The notes beneath the pieces are model-generated. The model ran no database searches and was not told the DNA's origin. It saw only the letters and a list, made by a program, of their open reading frames with translations. A stretch of DNA of 64,000 nt from Bacteroidia bacterium (GTDB lineage: Bacteria > Bacteroidota > Bacteroidia > B-17B0 > Aurantibacillaceae): contig JAEUTN010000020.1 in assembly GCA_016787895.1 (NCBI GenBank), positions 186,001-250,000 of the forward strand, given 5' to 3'. The number at the start of each line of letters is the position of its first letter. Within the stretch, counting starts at the first letter, position 1. Positions 52,258 through 61,835 of the stretch are shown one piece after another. The position numbers and the translations under genes were made by a program.

Positions 52258-55200
52258 ATGGCATTCAAATTCAGGAAGCAGTTGTTTGTACTGCTTGTGT
52301 TGTTTACTATAAAACTGCAATCGCAATCTTGCGCCAATTATTCAGTTACAAGAACCACGGGCATTACCTATACTTCAATTGCAGGCGCTGGAGCCAACAA
52401 CTTTGTATGGAGAACGCTAACGGGTGGAGCCACCAATGATGATAACCGTTCCATTTTCACCCCAATAGGATTTGATTTCTGGTACCTTGGTGTGCGGTAC
52501 ACTCATTTTTGTGCAAGTACGAATGGGTTTATTGATTTCTCAAATTCAGCAAACAATGGTTCAACAGGCGCAGCTTATGGCCCACTAAACGCGAATGAAT
52601 TTTCAGTAGGTGGAACCGGGGGCACCATGTTGGCTTTGGCTCCGCTGTATGATGACCTCTGGCCTAGCGGACAAGGAACAACCCCATTGGCAAACAGTAT
52701 GTATTATTTGACTTCCGGATCGGCACCAAACAGGGTATTGACGGTAGAATGGGTTGGTCAGGAGAAATACAAAGGAGCACCCTACTGGACCACACCATCC
52801 TCATTAAATTTTCAGGTGAAGGTTTATGAAACAAGCGGATTGATTGAATTTGTATATGGGAACATGTCCCAGGGCACAACCACATTTGATTATGCCTGTG
52901 GGATAAATAATTTCTGGACACCTGCAGCTGCCCCAACCGCAAGCCAGTTGTTAACCCAACAAACTGCCAACACCACAACGTTTAGCAACACAGCACAAAA
53001 TTTATTAAACACTGTTCCGGCCACAAGCACCATGGTACAATTTACACCGCCTGCACCAAGCGCTTCACCATCAGCACTAAGTTTTAGTGCGGTAGCTCAA
53101 ACCAGCATGCAATTGTTTTGGAACGACAATGCCAGCAATGAGTTAGGATACGTTATCCTGAATTCTACCGACAATCTCAGTTTTTATTTTGTGAATCAAG
53201 TGGCAGCAGGTTCTACCTCAGCAGCGGTAAGTAATTTGAATTCCGGTACAACCTACTATTGGAGGGTGCACGCGGTTACAGAAGGAGATTTAGGAGCAGC
53301 ACTTACCGGTACTCAGGCTACACTTGGAACAGGGGCCATTGTGTCGATAGCCACGGGGAATTGGAATACCCCTTCCACCTGGAACTGTACCTGTGTGCCA
53401 ACCGCTGGAGACAATGTGACCATTGCCAATACTCACATTGTTACTTTGGATGTAAACGGCACCTGCTTGAACCTTACTGTTGGTCAAGGAACAAGTGGAC
53501 AACTTACGCTTGGCAATAACGCAACAGCCCGAAATCTGGTTATAAACAGGAATCTAACGATTCAAAATGGTGCAACGGTGATCAATGGCGCGGCAAATGC
53601 TACTCATCAAATGACCGTTACAGGAAACATCGTGAACAATGGTACACTCAATTTATCAGCCTCAGCGAATCGAATCTGCAATCTCACTTTGAACCGGGAT
53701 GGTAACCAAACTATTTCCGGATCAGGAGCCACTACTTTTTTTAACCGCATTACCATGAACATGGGTACTAGTAGTGCCAATGTTCTGGAAATAAGCACCA
53801 GTACTTTTGCGGTAAGGCCCACCAATTTTCTGACCTTAAACAATGGCACATTTAAATTGTCAGCGCCGAGCGGCAGCATTACCCCTTTCACGGCTGCAAC
53901 AACTTTATCCACCTCCACGGCCATATGGTTGAACAATGCTTCCTCAACTCTTTTATTTGGTAACGCCATTACCTTATTTAGTTTCATAAGAGTGAGTGCA
54001 GGAACTATAAATGTTGGTGATGCTGCAAATGAGAATTTGATCGTGAATGGAGGCACAGTTACTGTTGATGGAGGAAATCTGAATGTGGCTGGTCGATTGG
54101 CAAGAAATGGATTAACCTCACTCCTTGATTTTGAACTCAGTTCAGGTAATGTGGTATTGGGCACTTCGGGCTCAACCACAGGTGGAGAAGCCATGTTCCG
54201 ATCGGATGAGCAGGGCTCGGTATTCAACATGTCGGGTGGCAGCTTAACGCTGAGACGATCAGGTGCAAGCAACCTGGGTATTGTGAACACCAGCACCACC
54301 AATGTTACAGTGAGTGGGGGAACTGTTTTTCTTGGGGATGCATCAAGTCCGGCTTCTCAAACCATTACTTTAAATTCCAGGGCCCCATTGCACAATTTAT
54401 CGATAGGCACTGGTGTTGCCGTTACCGCCTCCCTGCTCACCAATTCACTTACCGTGAATAATAATCTGAGCATAGTATCGGGCTCTCTGATCTCCAATAA
54501 CCTTTCCACGGCCTTGGGGGGTAACTGGCTTAACGACGGGGCTTACACAGCCGGAACTGCATCGGTGGTGTTTAATGGAAATAACGCGCAAACCATTTCG
54601 GGAATTACTCCCACCACATTTAATCATCTTACCATTAGTAACACAGGAACAATGGGTGTTATCTGTTCTACTTCGGTAAATGTAACCGGGTCATTAACCT
54701 TAAATTCCGGAAGACTAAATACAGGGCCTTTTACCTTATTGTCACTCAGCTCCACAGCAGGCTCAACTTCCGGCAACCCAACTTCCTTTGTGAATGGCCC
54801 TATGCTTAAAACCGGAAATACCGCTTTTATTTTCCCTACGGGCTGTAACTCCAAATGGGCCCGCATTGGCATCAGTGCTCCCACAAGCGTAAACACCTTT
54901 TACGCCGAGTACCACGATACGCCTTTTATGAGCACTACCATGATGGCGGCTACACCAACGCCGGTTTTAAACAATGTGAGTAAAATCGAATACTGGAACC
55001 TCGATCGCTGGGTAGGTACTGGAAATTGTCAGGTGACCTTGTACTGGGAAGATGCCGCATTCAGTGACATTAATGATTGTACCGGTTCCGATTTGCGTAT
55101 CGCGCATTGGAGCACACCCTTATCAAGATGGGAGAACAACAACAATTCGGTTACAACGGCAGGTACCTGCACCGGTAGTTCAGCCGGCTCCATCACCACC

Positions 55201-55836
55201 AGTGCGCCTGTAACCGCGTTTAGTCCCTTCACCTTCGGTTCCTTGTCCTCATTAGTGAATCCACTGCCCATTGAACTTCTTCACTTTACAGCTGTCCTCA
55301 ACGAAGCAGGAGAAACAGAACTGGAATGGGAAACCGCGAGCGAAAGAAACAACGACTACTTTACCCTTGAGCGTTCACAAAACGGCCGGGATTTTGAGCG
55401 TATTGCGGAAGTGGATGCTGCCGGCAACAGCTATCAGTTAAAAACCTACAAACACAAGGACTCGTTGCCTTATCCCGGCACGAATTATTACCGTTTAAAA
55501 CAAACTGATTTTGACAAATCGTTTACGTATTCAAAAATTGTAAAAGTGGACTTGCTGGTGGAAGCTGAATTCAGAGTATATCCAAATCCAACGGAAAATA
55601 AATCTATTTTCATTTCAACACGTGGTTCTGCAGATGAAGAAGTGGAAGTCACGCTTCATGATGCCAGTGGACGTATGGTGCATCAACAAAAAATACTAAA
55701 TAAGGTTCCTTCCGGCCAATTTATTTACAATCTAAATCTGGGAGAGAATGTTTTGCCGGGAGTTTATTCCATAGAAATTAGAAGCGGGAACAGCAGCTAC
55801 ACCACTAAATTGATTATAACTGCAGGGAATCAATAA
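52258..55836 (+). CDS. Large T9SS-secreted surface protein with FN3 domain
   Basis: 1192 residues. Signal peptide 1-24 (ends KLQSQS). Residues about 25-262 form a beta-rich domain with NGFIDFSNSANNG and LAPLYDDLWP, as in nidogen-like surface modules. An FN3 domain follows (about 270-360), then GNWNTPSTWNCTCVPTAGDNV introducing a long, repetitive, Asn/Thr/Ser-rich region (about 370-860), probably a parallel beta-helix. The C-terminal T9SS type A domain (about 1105-1192) begins near FRVYPNPTENKSIFIS. Likely a cell-surface adhesin or matrix protein; no enzyme motif seen. Stands alone with its own promoter. Confidence 0.88.
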   Translation: MAFKFRKQLFVLLVLFTIKLQSQSCANYSVTRTTGITYTSIAGAGANNFVWRTLTGGATNDDNRSIFTPIGFDFWYLGVRYTHFCASTNGFIDFSNSANNGSTGAAYGPLNANEFSVGGTGGTMLALAPLYDDLWPSGQGTTPLANSMYYLTSGSAPNRVLTVEWVGQEKYKGAPYWTTPSSLNFQVKVYETSGLIEFVYGNMSQGTTTFDYACGINNFWTPAAAPTASQLLTQQTANTTTFSNTAQNLLNTVPATSTMVQFTPPAPSASPSALSFSAVAQTSMQLFWNDNASNELGYVILNSTDNLSFYFVNQVAAGSTSAAVSNLNSGTTYYWRVHAVTEGDLGAALTGTQATLGTGAIVSIATGNWNTPSTWNCTCVPTAGDNVTIANTHIVTLDVNGTCLNLTVGQGTSGQLTLGNNATARNLVINRNLTIQNGATVINGAANATHQMTVTGNIVNNGTLNLSASANRICNLTLNRDGNQTISGSGATTFFNRITMNMGTSSANVLEISTSTFAVRPTNFLTLNNGTFKLSAPSGSITPFTAATTLSTSTAIWLNNASSTLLFGNAITLFSFIRVSAGTINVGDAANENLIVNGGTVTVDGGNLNVAGRLARNGLTSLLDFELSSGNVVLGTSGSTTGGEAMFRSDEQGSVFNMSGGSLTLRRSGASNLGIVNTSTTNVTVSGGTVFLGDASSPASQTITLNSRAPLHNLSIGTGVAVTASLLTNSLTVNNNLSIVSGSLISNNLSTALGGNWLNDGAYTAGTASVVFNGNNAQTISGITPTTFNHLTISNTGTMGVICSTSVNVTGSLTLNSGRLNTGPFTLLSLSSTAGSTSGNPTSFVNGPMLKTGNTAFIFPTGCNSKWARIGISAPTSVNTFYAEYHDTPFMSTTMMAATPTPVLNNVSKIEYWNLDRWVGTGNCQVTLYWEDAAFSDINDCTGSDLRIAHWSTPLSRWENNNNSVTTAGTCTGSSAGSITTSAPVTAFSPFTFGSLSSLVNPLPIELLHFTAVLNEAGETELEWETASERNNDYFTLERSQNGRDFERIAEVDAAGNSYQLKTYKHKDSLPYPGTNYYRLKQTDFDKSFTYSKIVKVDLLVEAEFRVYPNPTENKSIFISTRGSADEEVEVTLHDASGRMVHQQKILNKVPSGQFIYNLNLGENVLPGVYSIEIRSGNSSYTTKLIITAGNQ

Positions 55837-55880
55837 ATTTCAAAAACACTTCGGAGCGTCATTTCAAGGTTAATCCGATC

Positions 55881-57455
55881 TTATTGAATTTCAAAGTTTT
55901 TTAGTTCCAACACAACCTTCGATGTGGGTCTGTAATAGCGCAGTAACAGGGCGCATCCTTGCTTTGCCCTTCGAACCTCAATAAGCGAAGCATCATTCCT
56001 GACATTAAGCTTGCTGGTGACAACAGGAGCGGAATCTGTTTGTTTGATTTTTCCCAAAACGTAATTGTTCGGATCACTTTTTCCATTCTCCCGGTTAAGA
56101 AAAACACATTCAAATACTGCACCTGATGCAAATTGATTAAGAAAACGGTAATCGAATTTTCCTTGCCTTTTAATTATGGAGCCAAGTAAATTGGAATCGT
56201 ACAAACCTATTTTTTGTGAATAGTGCACATCTGTTTCGTCCTTTTCAATCCGGCTGATGTTTGTGAGGTGTGTCAAACTATCCAATTCGAATACAAAAAG
56301 GTCATTGAGTACTATTTTTGAGAGTGATTTGGTGGTACCGTGGTATGGCCCACTCAATAAATAGTTAGTGACCGCCTTCTCGTTCAGCTTTTTTCTATAG
56401 GCTTCCCCAATAACGAATACCCTACCATCAAGAGTTTTAATCATTTTATGGGCATAGATTTTGGTATTCTTTTTGAACTCAACATGACTTAAGCTATTCA
56501 ACCTGGGTTCGATGTCTTCCACCCTGCTGATAAAACTTTCTTTCAAGAATTTACCTTTTACATCCATTTCGTGAATAAAAAAGCCATCAGGATCGGCTGT
56601 TACGATATTTTTTTCTGAAGTAAAGTAGTTTCCATAGAGAAAATAGCTGTCTTTTCCGGTGTTTGGTGCGCAGCCGAGAGGAATTAGTTTTTTACCATTA
56701 AATAAGATGGGAAGCTTTACTTTAAATGCCCCTGTTTTTGAATTGAGAATAAGTGTCGAGAATTTTACATTTTCAGATTCAAGACTTTCGTACTCTGTCA
56801 GAAATAACACCAGGATGTTTTTATCAGCATAGATTGGTAAAAACGTTTCGAAACTGCTGTTATAGGTAGTGACAGATGTGTATTCCCATACCCGTTTCCC
56901 GCTATTGTCAAAGGCTTCGGCCTGAAACGACTGACCTTCACCGAATTCAATGCCGTATCTGACAAACAGGTTAGAGTCAATGGCTATCAAATTATTGTCT
57001 TTGGCTTCCATTTCCTCAGGTAACATTTCTGTATAATAATTTAACTCAAGTTTATTCAATGATTTAAGGTAAGTCCCGGTGAGGCGACCTGAAGCATCCA
57101 GCAGTTGATATTCCAGGCTGTTTTGTTTAGGGTCCAGAAATGAAAAGCAAAAACTGGTCCCGTTCCAGGCACTTTCGAGTAAGCGGGTGTTTTTTGACTT
57201 CTGAAAAGTGCCTTTGTGTAATAAATTCAGATTAGAATCCAGTATACAAAGTTCATAGTTTATGTTTTTAGTGCCGGGAACGGCTGAGGTGTTGAGACTG
57301 TAATAACCTATTACGTTTTGGTTTTCAGTTATGGCATCAAAGTGCCGGGGATTAAATGCATTAACGTTTCTGATCGTATAACTTTGAGCATTTGTCAAAA
57401 ATGGGACACTTAACAGAATACGTAAAAGGATAAATAAGTGAGTACGGACTACCAT
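55881..57455 (-). CDS. Secreted protein of unknown function
   Basis: 524 residues with an N-terminal signal peptide (LFILLRILLSVPFLTNAQ). The rest shows beta-strand-like blocks and recurring phrases such as LDSNLNLLHKG and VMDVKGKFLKE-type turns, which suggests a beta-propeller-like fold. No catalytic motif and no T9SS tail are visible, so the protein probably ends in the periplasm or outer membrane. It converges with the large T9SS gene, 44 bases apart and with no clear hairpin between them. Confidence 0.7.
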   Translation of the reverse strand: MVVRTHLFILLRILLSVPFLTNAQSYTIRNVNAFNPRHFDAITENQNVIGYYSLNTSAVPGTKNINYELCILDSNLNLLHKGTFQKSKNTRLLESAWNGTSFCFSFLDPKQNSLEYQLLDASGRLTGTYLKSLNKLELNYYTEMLPEEMEAKDNNLIAIDSNLFVRYGIEFGEGQSFQAEAFDNSGKRVWEYTSVTTYNSSFETFLPIYADKNILVLFLTEYESLESENVKFSTLILNSKTGAFKVKLPILFNGKKLIPLGCAPNTGKDSYFLYGNYFTSEKNIVTADPDGFFIHEMDVKGKFLKESFISRVEDIEPRLNSLSHVEFKKNTKIYAHKMIKTLDGRVFVIGEAYRKKLNEKAVTNYLLSGPYHGTTKSLSKIVLNDLFVFELDSLTHLTNISRIEKDETDVHYSQKIGLYDSNLLGSIIKRQGKFDYRFLNQFASGAVFECVFLNRENGKSDPNNYVLGKIKQTDSAPVVTSKLNVRNDASLIEVRRAKQGCALLLRYYRPTSKVVLELKNFEIQ

Positions 57456-57542
57456 TGTTCAATTGCCTTCTTGAATTCAAATTTGTAAAAGCGTGATGGT
57501 TCAAAAACCACACGCTCCTTACGAAAATTTACAAAGATTGAA

Positions 57543-58181
57543 TTACGCCGATTTTTTACCCATTCTGGCTTTTAATGCCGAAAAGATAATCGGTAACACC
57601 GAGAGAAGAATGATTCCAAGACACACCAAATCAATGTGTTTGCGTATGAACTCCACTTCTCCCAGTAAATAGCCCGCAATGGTTAAAGAACCAATCCACA
57701 AGGCACCACCTAAAATATCAAAGCTCAGAAACTTTCTGTAGGTCATTTCACCCACACCGGCTGCGAAAGGAGCGAAGGTGCGTACAAAAGGAACAAAACG
57801 CGCCATGATAATGGCTTTGGTGCCGTGTTTTTCATAAAACTCATGGGTTTTATCGAGGTATTCTTTTTTAACCAGGGGTTTACCTCTGAATTTGAGTGTA
57901 AATACTTTCAAGCCGATTTTTCTTCCTATCCAGTAATTACAATTATCACCCAACACTGCGGCTATAAAAAGCAGGATGAGCAGGTACGATAAATTAAGAT
58001 GACCGGTTCTAGCAAATAAACCGGCTGTAAAGAGCAGGGAGTCTCCCGGAAGAAAGGGCATGGCCACCAGACCGGTTTCAATAAAAATCACCAGAAACAA
58101 CACCGTATAAACAAAGGTGCCGTAGTTGGCGAACAGCCAGTCGAAATCAAGGTGAAGAATGTGTTTAAAAAGTTCAATCAT
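57543..58181 (-). CDS. DedA family membrane protein
   Basis: 212 residues with about five hydrophobic segments. The family marks are FLPGDSLLFTAGLFA (about 43-57), GDNCNYWIGRKIG (about 78-90) and the conserved RFVPFVRTFAPFAAGVGEM (about 127-145) with its arginines. DedA proteins are linked to membrane potential and to flipping of lipid carriers such as undecaprenyl phosphate; the exact substrate here is unknown. It is the last gene of the TPR-comA-rhodanese-DedA operon (12 bases after the rhodanese). Confidence 0.92.
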   Translation of the reverse strand: MIELFKHILHLDFDWLFANYGTFVYTVLFLVIFIETGLVAMPFLPGDSLLFTAGLFARTGHLNLSYLLILLFIAAVLGDNCNYWIGRKIGLKVFTLKFRGKPLVKKEYLDKTHEFYEKHGTKAIIMARFVPFVRTFAPFAAGVGEMTYRKFLSFDILGGALWIGSLTIAGYLLGEVEFIRKHIDLVCLGIILLSVLPIIFSALKARMGKKSA

Positions 58182-58193
58182 AAGAATGGAAAA

Positions 58194-58490
58194 TTAAGGT
58201 TGTGCGAGGTAAGCCAGAATGCCCCCGCTTAAATTATACAAATTGGTAAAGCCGTGTTGGGCTTCAAGGGCTTTGATAACGGTTTCGCTGCGTTTTCCGC
58301 TGCGGCAATGTACAATCACTTTTTTATCACGTGAAATTTCATTCACCCGGTCCATCACTTCTCCCATGGGAATAAGGGTGCCGTTGATGTTGGCTTCATC
58401 GTATTCGTAATCCTCACGCACATCAATAATCTGAATGTCGCTTTTGGATGCGATAAGTTGTTTGAGTTCAGCAGGAGAAATCTCTTTCAT
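58194..58490 (-). CDS. Single-domain cytosolic rhodanese
   Basis: 98 residues, one complete rhodanese domain. The active loop VHCRSGKRSE contains Cys62, and the typical IIDVREDYEYDEANINGTLIP stretch opens the domain. No signal peptide: cytosolic, unlike the lipoprotein rhodanese at the start of the window. It starts 3 bases after comA, which makes a joint role in sulfur handling plausible, e.g. supplying or removing reduced sulfur (inference). Confidence 0.93.
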   Translation of the reverse strand: MKEISPAELKQLIASKSDIQIIDVREDYEYDEANINGTLIPMGEVMDRVNEISRDKKVIVHCRSGKRSETVIKALEAQHGFTNLYNLSGGILAYLAQP

Positions 58491-58493
58491 GCA

Positions 58494-59291
58494 TCAGGTA
58501 TTTAGGGGTTCTTTCATGGATTCAGGCAAAAAGGTAAAAAAAGTATCTCCTCTCAAACCCAAACGAAGTGTTTCCAAAGGTATCACATCATCTATGCCGA
58601 TATTGCCAACGTTTACATTGCTCCCAAACATCTTAAGAAAGTACACTTGCTGGCTTTTTTGAGGAGTTTCCCAAATGATGTTTTCCAGTTTTACTTTATT
58701 TACGATGCGGTTGATAAGCATGGTGTGTGCGGCCCCGTTTTTGTGAAAAATCCCTACTGTACCGCTTTCCCGCGCTTCGGCAATCACCTGGCTTGAACCG
58801 GCGCTCAATTCGCTTTGCATCATGTTGATCCATCTGGCAGGGTGTATAATCACGCCTTCTTCTTTACTTCCCACTTCGCTGAGTACGGTAAAATCTTTTG
58901 ACAAGGTGTTAATGTACTCGCACTTTTTATCGTGGTCGAGGTTAATGCTGCCATCGCTAACCTCCGCACAATCCAAACCAAAATCGCTGATGTATTTGAT
59001 GTATTCCTTAAATTGATTCCTGATTACAAAAGCCTCGAATAAGGTGCCCCCTACATACACTTTCATGCCTGCTGATTTGTACAGCTTCACTTTCTCTCTC
59101 ACATTTTTCGAAATGAGAGAGGTGCCAAAGCCCAACTTCACATAATCCACATATTCTGAAGAGGTTTCCACAAAATCCTGTGCCTGCCTTAAACTAATGC
59201 CTTTGTCCATCACCATGGTTAGGCCTTTTTGCCTTGGTTTCACTGCCCGTTCAGGCAGATGCGAAAGCTGGAAGTTGTAGTTGTTGCTCAT
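58494..59291 (-). CDS. comA: Phosphosulfolactate synthase
   Basis: 265 residues, usual length. The motif KPRQKGLTMVMDKG (18-31), then VDYVKLGFGTSL, MKVYVGGTLFEAF and GLDCAEVSDGSI are the conserved TIM-barrel elements of ComA. The enzyme adds sulfite to phosphoenolpyruvate, giving (2R)-phospho-3-sulfolactate, the substrate of ComB, also encoded here. The start ATG 59291 is 1 base past the TPR gene stop and the rhodanese follows after 3 bases, a tight operon. Product use in Bacteroidota could be sulfolactate or sulfonolipid precursors; not decidable from sequence. Confidence 0.93.
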   Translation of the reverse strand: MSNNYNFQLSHLPERAVKPRQKGLTMVMDKGISLRQAQDFVETSSEYVDYVKLGFGTSLISKNVREKVKLYKSAGMKVYVGGTLFEAFVIRNQFKEYIKYISDFGLDCAEVSDGSINLDHDKKCEYINTLSKDFTVLSEVGSKEEGVIIHPARWINMMQSELSAGSSQVIAEARESGTVGIFHKNGAAHTMLINRIVNKVKLENIIWETPQKSQQVYFLKMFGSNVNVGNIGIDDVIPLETLRLGLRGDTFFTFLPESMKEPLNT

Positions 59292-59292
59292 G

Positions 59293-60711
59293 TTATTTTT
59301 TGTAAGCGGTAATCAAAGATAGAATTTCCTTGTCATTTAAAAGGACCGGAGCATAATCAAAGATGTCCTGGTGTTTGGAATAGTCCATTTCAAGCGCTTT
59401 GGAGAGCCATTCAAAAGCTTCCTTTCGAAGGTTTTTTTCCATAAAAAGAACGCCCATGCGGTAATACAGTTCAGCCACGGTGGGGAAACGTTTAATACCT
59501 TCCATGATGTTTTCCATGGCTTCATCGGCGTACCCTTCCTGCTGTAACAATTTCGAATAATCCAGCCAAATGTCAAAGTCAGGGTATTCCAGTTCAATCA
59601 CCCGTTGAAAGGCCATGATGGCTTCCTCAATAAACCCTAGCTTTTGCTGTATTTCTGCAAATACATACCAGTATTCAGGGTCGTTGGGATTGATTTCAAT
59701 GGCTTTTTTAATGTAGTGTATGCCCTCCGACAAACGGTTCAGCGCATCGAGTACGACTCCAATGCCCAGCCAGGCATCAGCATTGGCGGGATCCAATTTT
59801 ACACACTTGTTGTAGTTTACAAGGGCTTCTTCATAGCGCTCAAGATTTTCGTAACATTCGCCGATGTAATAATAGGTAGTGGATTCGTGTTCCTCGTATT
59901 TGAACGTTTCCTTGTATATGTCAATGGCTTCTTCAAAACGTTCCAACTGCGCCAGGGAATTGGCCTTGTTAAAATAAGCCGAACTGAATTGTTCGTTGAT
60001 AGCTATGGCGTAATCATAAGCCTGTATGGCTTTTTCAAACAAACCCAAACGGCTGTAGGCCAAGCCCAGGTTGAACCAGGCGAGATAACTGTATGGATGA
60101 TGGTCGATGTATTTCTCAAAATAGGCAATGGCTTCTTCCGATTTTCCGGTGAGATCAAAACACATGCTTACCTCATTAAGGGCCATTTCGTTTTTGGGAT
60201 TCAGGTGCACCGCTTTTTTCAGATAATACAGCGCGTCATCCGGTTTATCATCGTTCAAAAATTCTATTCCCAGTGCCACGTACACTTCATCCTTTTGTTC
60301 GGCCAGGGGCAGGGCTTTTTTAAAATTCTCAATGGCTTGTTCACCCAAACCCATCTGACTGTAAATAAAACCACGGGCCATGTAGAGGTCGAAGTTGTTT
60401 TGTTCAATTTGCTCTACTTCGTTTAAAATGGAAAGTGCCTCGTGGGTGTAATGTTGGCTGGAAAGGTATTGAGCCTGACGAATTTTAATGATGCTGGAAA
60501 ACGGAAAACGTTCGAGACCATAGTCAATGGCTTTTTTGGCCATCTCGTAATTCACCCATTGCAGGTAATAATCAATGATTTCTTCTATATCATCAGCGTC
60601 GAAAAAATGCACCGTCCCGGTGGAGAGCATATCTTCAAACAACCTCAAATTTTCCTCAAATTCCCTTTCGTTCAGCCCCTCGTCATCGTCGTCAAAAGCA
60701 CTCATACGCAA
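59293..60711 (-). CDS. Tetratricopeptide-repeat protein
   Basis: 472 residues of tandem TPR units from about residue 55 to 455 (roughly eleven), for example AYSRLGLFEKAIQAYDYAIAI and CYENLERYEEALVNYNKCVKLDP. The N-terminus is strongly acidic (SAFDDDDEGLNEREFEENL). No signal peptide or membrane helix: cytosolic scaffold. First gene of the comA operon. TPR proteins bind partners, which are unknown here. The ATG at 60711 is followed by a second Met two residues later. Confidence 0.9.
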   Translation of the reverse strand: MRMSAFDDDDEGLNEREFEENLRLFEDMLSTGTVHFFDADDIEEIIDYYLQWVNYEMAKKAIDYGLERFPFSSIIKIRQAQYLSSQHYTHEALSILNEVEQIEQNNFDLYMARGFIYSQMGLGEQAIENFKKALPLAEQKDEVYVALGIEFLNDDKPDDALYYLKKAVHLNPKNEMALNEVSMCFDLTGKSEEAIAYFEKYIDHHPYSYLAWFNLGLAYSRLGLFEKAIQAYDYAIAINEQFSSAYFNKANSLAQLERFEEAIDIYKETFKYEEHESTTYYYIGECYENLERYEEALVNYNKCVKLDPANADAWLGIGVVLDALNRLSEGIHYIKKAIEINPNDPEYWYVFAEIQQKLGFIEEAIMAFQRVIELEYPDFDIWLDYSKLLQQEGYADEAMENIMEGIKRFPTVAELYYRMGVLFMEKNLRKEAFEWLSKALEMDYSKHQDIFDYAPVLLNDKEILSLITAYKK

Positions 60712-60827
60712 TTTCTAATTCCCTAAAATTAAGGCAATAATTTCTCGGATTCGGGTTGATTTTATTAAAAGTTTTTATACAAATTCACGGGCCTTTTTCT
60801 GAAAAAATTCAGAAGCGCATCAGAGTA

Positions 60828-61676
60828 TCAATGGCTTAGGATAATCTTCTCGGTTTTTACCACCTTGTCATCAATTACCAAGGAATACAGGTACAATCCG
60901 CTGTTGTAATTGGAAGGAAGGTAAATGAAGTCGAAGTCATTGGTTATGGTCATTTGTTCCAATAATTTACCCTGTATGTCGTAAATTTTTATTTCCGCTT
61001 TTTGGGTTCCTTCAGGCAAGGTGTATTTTAGCTTCAGTTGGTCGTTTGCCGGATTGGGGAAAAAACGAGCTTTTTCGTTCTGGTTTTCTGAAACCGGCTG
61101 AACACCCACAATGCCCATACTGCCTTCAATGCATTCAGTGCAGGGGATAGTACCGGGCAATGCATATATTTCATGATAAAGGGCAGGATTGCCAATGCCC
61201 AATTTTAGTTTAGTGCCGTTTCCTGTTGAATAGATGGGGTCGTAATTAATCATAGGATTCGTGCCAGACATGGTTTGTACAATAGTTGCTGAATCGCGTT
61301 GAAACAAAAGCGTTCCATTCTCGTCAAAAACAAAAAAAGTATATGTTATACTCACATTTGGGGGTTGCGTTTGGGTAACACATGACAAGCCGAACTCGAT
61401 GAGGGAGTTGGTATTGTACAATTGATCCGTGACCGCGTACACTTGTTTGTTGGTGCAGATTATGCCGGGAATTGTGATTGTTTTGTAAAGGCTGTGGTTG
61501 GTGTTGTACAGTTTCATTTGTGAACCCGGCACGTCCACCATAAGGTATTTGTAACCTGCCTGGTGCAATTTAATGACACCAAAGTTGGTGATTACAGGAT
61601 AATGGTGTTCCAAAGCAATTTGTGCTTTGATGGAAAACGATGCGATCAGAACAAATAGAAAAGCGATTTTTTTCAT
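60828..61676 (-). CDS. Small T9SS-secreted protein
   Basis: 282 residues. Signal peptide 1-18 (ends FSIKAQ). Residues about 20-190 are an unrecognised beta-rich domain with YKYLMVDVPGSQMKLYNTNH and four cysteines (CTNK, CVTQ, and CTEC near 175) that may form disulfides or bind metal. The C-terminal T9SS type A domain (about 203-282) starts at RFFPNPANDQLKLKYTL and ends KTEKIILSH. It will be secreted or placed on the cell surface. Function unknown. Confidence 0.85.
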   Translation of the reverse strand: MKKIAFLFVLIASFSIKAQIALEHHYPVITNFGVIKLHQAGYKYLMVDVPGSQMKLYNTNHSLYKTITIPGIICTNKQVYAVTDQLYNTNSLIEFGLSCVTQTQPPNVSITYTFFVFDENGTLLFQRDSATIVQTMSGTNPMINYDPIYSTGNGTKLKLGIGNPALYHEIYALPGTIPCTECIEGSMGIVGVQPVSENQNEKARFFPNPANDQLKLKYTLPEGTQKAEIKIYDIQGKLLEQMTITNDFDFIYLPSNYNSGLYLYSLVIDDKVVKTEKIILSH

Positions 61677-61782
61677 GGCTCAGTGTTTTTGAAGGCTGCT
61701 GTTTATACCTGTTATTTGATATAAAAGGCTAGCCTGGTTAATGTTAAACGAATATACTTTATAATTTTTTAAAAGTCTGAAC

Positions 61783-61817
61783 AAAAAAAAACTCCGTTTG
61801 CTTTAACAAACGGAGTT
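61783..61817 (-). terminator. Rho-independent terminator of the acyl-CoA dehydrogenase gene
   Basis: On the minus strand the 11-bp stem AACTCCGTTTG/CAAACGGAGTT with a six-base loop is followed by eight T. It begins 18 bases after the stop codon. Confidence 0.92.
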
Positions 61818-61835
61818 CCAAATCATCTTCATGTG

